From Flavobacterium panici (GTDB lineage: Bacteria > Bacteroidota > Bacteroidia > Flavobacteriales > Flavobacteriaceae), in contig NZ_CAIJDE010000029.1 in the NCBI RefSeq assembly GCF_903819335.1, positions 225,219 to 289,218 on the forward strand: DNA of 64,000 nt, in the 5' to 3' direction. A program made the position numbers and the translations under genes. Positions 60,287 through 64,000 of this stretch are shown here, one piece after another; the first letter of the stretch is position 1; each line of letters opens with the position of its first letter. Below the pieces are notes generated by a model that was not told the DNA's origin, made no database searches, and saw only the letters and a list, made by a program, of their open reading frames with translations.

Positions 60287-61582
60287 TTATTTTATACTTA
60301 TCTTAATTTTAGCCGAAAGCTGCTTTGCCAAATTGGTTACATAATTGGTGAAGTAAACAGAATCCTTAAAGTTTGCATCTGCACTTAATTCCCATCCCGC
60401 TATTGGATAATAACTAATTTCTTCTTTGTTCTTTGTTTTCAGTTTTATTAAATAAGAATCTGTCAGCTGTCCTGTTTTTGGTGCTTCAATATATCCTTTG
60501 TAAACATTTTTCGGAACAATAACAGCAGTTCCTAAAATCCATTGACGTTCATAGGTCAATTTATCATGTTGTATAAAACACACAAAATCTCCAGCTTCAA
60601 TTACCTGCAGCGGGTTTTGGTTGTTAAGATTAGAAAGTGTAACAAGCAGCATTTCGTTTCCTTTTAAACCATTCAGCGAAACTGTATTTTTATAACCATA
60701 CATTCCCGGCCAGATTGAAGTGGTTTCCTGTGCCTGATATTTATTTCCCGAAGCTTCCCAATTTTGATACCTATAACTTAAAACCGAATTAACCGGGCCT
60801 TCACTAACAATTTTAAAAGTTGTTTTTTCGATATTATTTAAAGTGTCAGCAGCAAGTATTCCCAGTCTGTTGATTTTATTGTCATTAGTCAATAAGGCAA
60901 ATCCTCCTAAACCAGCCGAATTTCCAACAGGAAAAATATCTCTTCCCCAGTCGTACATTACATGATAATTGTCTTCAACGGCGCCTTTGCTGTTAATTCC
61001 AACATCTTCCGGCGTTATTCCCGGCAATTTTTTCCCAAAGACATCTTTTGAGTTTCTGCCATCTAAATAATGCCTGAAACCTACTTTATCATTTTCCCAG
61101 GTTGGTCCGTCCGTTTGGTATTTTTGATAACCTAATTTTTTATGAACCTGATCTGCCATCAAAATTTCCTGAGTATCTGGATGAACGGGAAGGTTCTTCC
61201 CTTCTCTTTTTCCAAATCGCACACTTGTTTTTATTGGATATTTAGGATCTTTCTGCGACCAATTGAGCAGTATTGTTTTTTCTTCATTTGGAGAAAAATT
61301 GGTTACAAAAAAAAGTTCATCCCATTTTCCGTCACCGTCTAAGTCATTAACCTGAGCAGGAATTGTATCGTTCTTAAAAAGTAATACAGGATAAGTTCCT
61401 AAATCTTTATTTAATGTAATCTGATTTCTTTTTACAGTAATCGCTTTTTGAAATAATTCGATATTAGATATGTTTTTTAAAACAATCTTATTTTCTTTAG
61501 AGCGTTTTTGCTGCGCTTGACACGATGCAAAAATTAGTACCGAAAATGCTGTCGATGCGTAAAATTTAATTGTGCTTTTCAT
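60287..61582 (-). CDS. DUF4861 domain lipoprotein, pectin-locus associated
   Basis: This 431-residue protein has a lipoprotein signal (LIFASCQAQ, Cys near 21). It has a beta-rich body with DLDGDGKWDELFFVTNF, GFRHYLDGRNSKDVFGKK, NYHVMYDWGRDIFPVGNSAGLGG and PIAGWELSADANFKD, all characteristic of DUF4861. This family occurs in polysaccharide loci, often beside unsaturated rhamnogalacturonyl hydrolases. The activity is not established. It lies 43 bases after the acetylesterase gene and is probably co-transcribed with it, which supports a job in rhamnogalacturonan use. Confidence 0.82.
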   Translation of the reverse strand: MKSTIKFYASTAFSVLIFASCQAQQKRSKENKIVLKNISNIELFQKAITVKRNQITLNKDLGTYPVLLFKNDTIPAQVNDLDGDGKWDELFFVTNFSPNEEKTILLNWSQKDPKYPIKTSVRFGKREGKNLPVHPDTQEILMADQVHKKLGYQKYQTDGPTWENDKVGFRHYLDGRNSKDVFGKKLPGITPEDVGINSKGAVEDNYHVMYDWGRDIFPVGNSAGLGGFALLTNDNKINRLGILAADTLNNIEKTTFKIVSEGPVNSVLSYRYQNWEASGNKYQAQETTSIWPGMYGYKNTVSLNGLKGNEMLLVTLSNLNNQNPLQVIEAGDFVCFIQHDKLTYERQWILGTAVIVPKNVYKGYIEAPKTGQLTDSYLIKLKTKNKEEISYYPIAGWELSADANFKDSVYFTNYVTNLAKQLSAKIKISIK

Positions 61583-61625
61583 TCTTTTTATTTTAAACCC
61601 ATTCAGGCATTTGAAATTAATTTAT

Positions 61626-62366
61626 TTATCTGATTCCTTTTTTAAGGTTTTCTAAAGTTTTATCATCTAAAACTTTAATTTGATTTACTACTATTTGTGC
61701 AATCGTTTTGGCACCTAATAAAGAAAGATGCGTATCATCTGCCTTATCTTTATCATAATAGGCATTTTCACCTGCTTTAAAATGCAAATGCAGTTGTTTT
61801 GATTTTTCTGGCCCGTAAGACTGTTCTAAAACTTCGGTATAATATTCTAAATCAATTAAAGGCACTTTATATTCCTGCGCCGTTAAACGGGTTTCTAAAG
61901 GATAATCTCCATGCGTGGGAACTAATACTCCTTTTTCATTAAAGTTACGTCTAGCAATTGAAGTTAACAAAATAGGGATTGCTCCTTTTTCCCTGCTTTC
62001 TTTTACAAAACGAATTAAGTTATATCTATACGCAGTATGCGGGTTAGTGTAACGGGTCGAATCTTCTATTTTTTCATCGTTATGTCCAAATTGTATAAAG
62101 ACATAATCGCCTTTCTTTAGTTTTTTATAAATGGAATCCCAGCGTTTTTCGTTAATAAAACTTTTTGTGCTTCGGCCATTTACAGCTTTGTTAACCACAA
62201 CGATATCGTCTTTAAAAAAAGGCTGTAAAACTTGTGCCCAGCCATGCTCTGGATTACGCTCCGGATCTTTTTTGTTTGCCATTGTCGAATCGCCAATACA
62301 ATACACTGCTGTTTTTTGTGCGAAACAAGCTGATGTGATTAGTACTAAGATTAAGATGTATTTCAT
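61626..62366 (-). CDS. Rhamnogalacturonan acetylesterase-like SGNH hydrolase
   Basis: This 246-residue protein has a signal peptide (SACFAQ, about 16). The SGNH blocks are all present: block I GDSTM with nucleophile S27, block II Gly in NKAVNGRSTKSF, block III Asn in QFGHNDEK, and block V DDTHLS (D210, H213). This is the pattern of the CE12 rhamnogalacturonan acetylesterases, which remove acetyl groups from the galacturonic acid of rhamnogalacturonan I before hydrolysis. It lies between GH28 and DUF4861 genes on the same strand. Its ATG directly touches a 7-base tandem repeat. Confidence 0.88.
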   Translation of the reverse strand: MKYILILVLITSACFAQKTAVYCIGDSTMANKKDPERNPEHGWAQVLQPFFKDDIVVVNKAVNGRSTKSFINEKRWDSIYKKLKKGDYVFIQFGHNDEKIEDSTRYTNPHTAYRYNLIRFVKESREKGAIPILLTSIARRNFNEKGVLVPTHGDYPLETRLTAQEYKVPLIDLEYYTEVLEQSYGPEKSKQLHLHFKAGENAYYDKDKADDTHLSLLGAKTIAQIVVNQIKVLDDKTLENLKKGIR

Positions 62367-62411
62367 TTTAGATTTTAGATTTTAGATTTTAGATTTTAGA
62401 TTTTAGATTTT
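62366..62411. repeat. Microsatellite: six copies of a 7-base unit before the acetylesterase start
   Basis: TTTTAGA is repeated six times exactly, followed by TTTT (coding strand: AAAA then TCTAAAA units). The last unit runs into the ATG of the acetylesterase gene at 62366. Copy number could change the leader length. Confidence 0.9.
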
Positions 62412-62483
62412 GAAATGCGGAGTTACTTGCGTTCCTTCGACTTCGCTCAGGAGGACATATCTTTACGGATGCTCTTTGCGTAG

Positions 62484-62623
62484 ACGCACTGCTGTGCGTC
62501 TCTACAGAAAAACCTTTGTCCCTTTGAACCTCTGTAACTTTGTACCTAAAATAAACGCACTTCTGTGCGCCTCTACAGAAAAAACCTTTGTCCCTTTGAA
62601 CCTCTGCCCCTTTGAACCTAAAA
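62484..62623. repeat. Two tandem ~70 bp units with CCTTTGAACCTCTG
   Basis: Two copies begin ACGCACTGCTGTGCGTCTCT and ACGCACTTCTGTGCGCCTCT. Each is followed by ACAGAAAAACCTTTG(TCC) and CTTTGAACCTCTG, ending TACCTAAAAT or GAACCTAAAAA. The starts are small hairpins (GACGCACTGCTGTGCGTC). They lie between GH28 and the acetylesterase gene. Confidence 0.75.
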
Positions 62624-62625
62624 AT

Positions 62626-63975
62626 TCAAGGTTTCGAAACCGCCGTTGGCACTGTCGCTCTTTGTCCTATAAAAACATCTGTCATTAAAACATTTTCGGC
62701 ATTTTCGTTAGAAAGGGCATTTTTTGCTTCTTTAATTTCAATATTTTTCAGTGAGATGTTTTTGATTTTTTTATCGGGAAAACCCTGAATTACAATTCCG
62801 GATTCTGATGCTTTATTACAAGTAATATTCGAGAATGAAACATTGGATATATCCGATTGAAATCCTTTTCCTTCTCCGTGATAATTGGCTGTAATATAAA
62901 TACAGTCTTCAACCTGATCCAACTGAATATTCCGAACGAATATATTTTTAATAAAACCGCCTCTATCGGCATTGGTTTTTAAATAAATTCCTCTTTTTAA
63001 GTATCCGATGGTTTTACAATTTTCTACAAAAACATTCTGAACTCCAGCCGACATTTCACTGCCAATAACTACGCCATGAAGTCCTTTAAAATTACAGTTT
63101 CTTATTATTATATTCTCACTTGGTGTTGCTGTATTGGCTCTTCCTTCGTGATCTCTGCCTGCCTTTATAGCAACGTTATCGTCACCGTTATTAAAAGTTA
63201 CATTTTCTATTAAAACATCTTTGGCATATTCAGGATCGATTCCGTCGTTATTGTGATTTAAGGATTTATAACTGATGCCGCGAATGGTAATACTTTCCGA
63301 TTTTAAAAGGTGTAAACACCAAAACGGCGAATTTTCGATTCTCACATTTTCGACTAAAATATTTTTAGAATTCAAAAACTGAATCATCTGCGGACGCAGG
63401 AAATAACTTTCGCCAAACTTTCTGTCTTTTAACGGAATATTATTGTGGTTCATTTCACGGCTTAAATCCTTGCCAGAACCTTCTTTTGCCTTAAAGCTTT
63501 TCCATATTTTTCCTCCTTCTCCATCAATTGTTCCTTCGCCTGTTATGGCAATATTGGAGCATTCATTGGCATATATAAGCGGACTATAATTATATAGCAT
63601 AGTTCCTTCCCAGCTTGTTAAAACCATTGGAAGGTAATCCTGCGGGTTGTCACTAAACTTGATCTTTGCTCCTTTTTCTATTTTCAGGTTTACATGGCTT
63701 ACAAAATGAATTGGTCCGTTTATTTTATAAATGCCTTTTGGTACAATAATAGTTCCGCCATTATTCTTTTTGCACAATGCCATCGCTTTATCAAAAACAG
63801 CTTTGTTGTTTGTGATTGAATCTCCTTTTGCCCCTAATTTTAAAATATTTACCTGATAAGCAGGAAAAACCGGAAGCTGGATTCTGTTTACAATAGAATC
63901 AAGTTTTGCCGTTGGAAAATCATTGTTCTGGGCAAATGAGCTAAAGCTGATTAATATGAGGATAAGATATTTCAT
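62626..63975 (-). CDS. GH28 polygalacturonase / rhamnogalacturonan hydrolase
   Basis: This secreted 449-residue protein (signal peptide SFSSFAQ, about 16) is a right-handed beta-helix of family GH28. The catalytic Asp residues are D244 in HNNDGIDPE and D265/D266 in NNGDDNVAIKAG. The His is H300 in GLHGVVIGSE and the substrate-binding block is GIYLKTNADRGG near 330. GH28 hydrolyses galacturonan or rhamnogalacturonan with inversion. The acetylesterase and DUF4861 genes after it point to rhamnogalacturonan I, but homogalacturonan is possible. The gene is complete; its upstream region is cut by the window end. Confidence 0.92.
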   Translation of the reverse strand: MKYLILILISFSSFAQNNDFPTAKLDSIVNRIQLPVFPAYQVNILKLGAKGDSITNNKAVFDKAMALCKKNNGGTIIVPKGIYKINGPIHFVSHVNLKIEKGAKIKFSDNPQDYLPMVLTSWEGTMLYNYSPLIYANECSNIAITGEGTIDGEGGKIWKSFKAKEGSGKDLSREMNHNNIPLKDRKFGESYFLRPQMIQFLNSKNILVENVRIENSPFWCLHLLKSESITIRGISYKSLNHNNDGIDPEYAKDVLIENVTFNNGDDNVAIKAGRDHEGRANTATPSENIIIRNCNFKGLHGVVIGSEMSAGVQNVFVENCKTIGYLKRGIYLKTNADRGGFIKNIFVRNIQLDQVEDCIYITANYHGEGKGFQSDISNVSFSNITCNKASESGIVIQGFPDKKIKNISLKNIEIKEAKNALSNENAENVLMTDVFIGQRATVPTAVSKP

Positions 63976-64000
63976 TTTTTTTAAGGTTCTAAGGTTCTTA

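Noticed and set aside
62410..62688. 92-codon plus-strand frame near the GH28 end
   Set aside because: It translates the tandem repeat units and runs into GH28 antisense; it is not a gene.

Overview
The window comes from an AT-rich member of the Bacteroidota, most likely a Flavobacterium or close relative. The evidence is: two SusC/SusD pairs, a one-protein hybrid two-component sensor/regulator, many lipoproteins with a Cys soon after the signal helix, a short Hc1-like histone gene, promoter elements of the TTG/TAnnTTTG type, and weak ribosome binding sites. No rRNA, tRNA, CRISPR array or intact transposase was seen.

Layout. (1) 1-10582, plus strand: the 3' part of a susC-like gene, a susD-like gene, a GH88 unsaturated-uronyl hydrolase and two GH2 enzymes, then a DUF2911 gene. 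(2) 11350-18962: a periplasmic molybdenum hydroxylase of the PaoABC type, with its likely maturation genes (cysteine desulfurase, MocA-like cytidylyltransferase, XdhC). (3) 19093-21154: small housekeeping or unknown genes (NlpE-like lipoprotein, YegP-like protein, XRE regulator, two small membrane proteins, one of only 31 residues). (4) 41683-21471, minus strand: a complete polysaccharide utilisation locus with HTCS regulator, surface glycan-binding lipoprotein, SusC, SusD, two GH30, GH2, GH27 and a double GH43. The enzyme set suggests a galactose/arabinose-rich glycan such as arabinogalactan or pectin side chains. (5) 42894-54840: a sugar kinase broken by a frameshift, lutABC, then a full L-rhamnose pathway (kinase, isomerase, fused aldolase/lactaldehyde dehydrogenase, RhaT symporter) and a divergent GntR-type regulator. 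(6) 55005-59894: zinc alcohol dehydrogenase, AraC regulator, a predicted zincin, a WG-repeat lipoprotein and a histone-like protein. (7) 60287-63975, minus strand: DUF4861, rhamnogalacturonan acetylesterase and GH28.

The genes fit one theme. GH28, acetylesterase, DUF4861, GH88 and GH2 at the two ends could cut rhamnogalacturonan. The rhamnose released would enter by RhaT and be split to DHAP and lactaldehyde. The fused RhaEW would oxidise the lactaldehyde to L-lactate, and LutABC would oxidise that to pyruvate.

Two genes (the GH30 at 27.5 kb and the PfkB kinase at 42.8 kb) are each broken by a single-base change in an A/T homopolymer. This may mean sequencing error or recent inactivation. 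The gaps between genes are unusually rich in long inverted repeats: five copies of one ~105 bp family, plus several other families.
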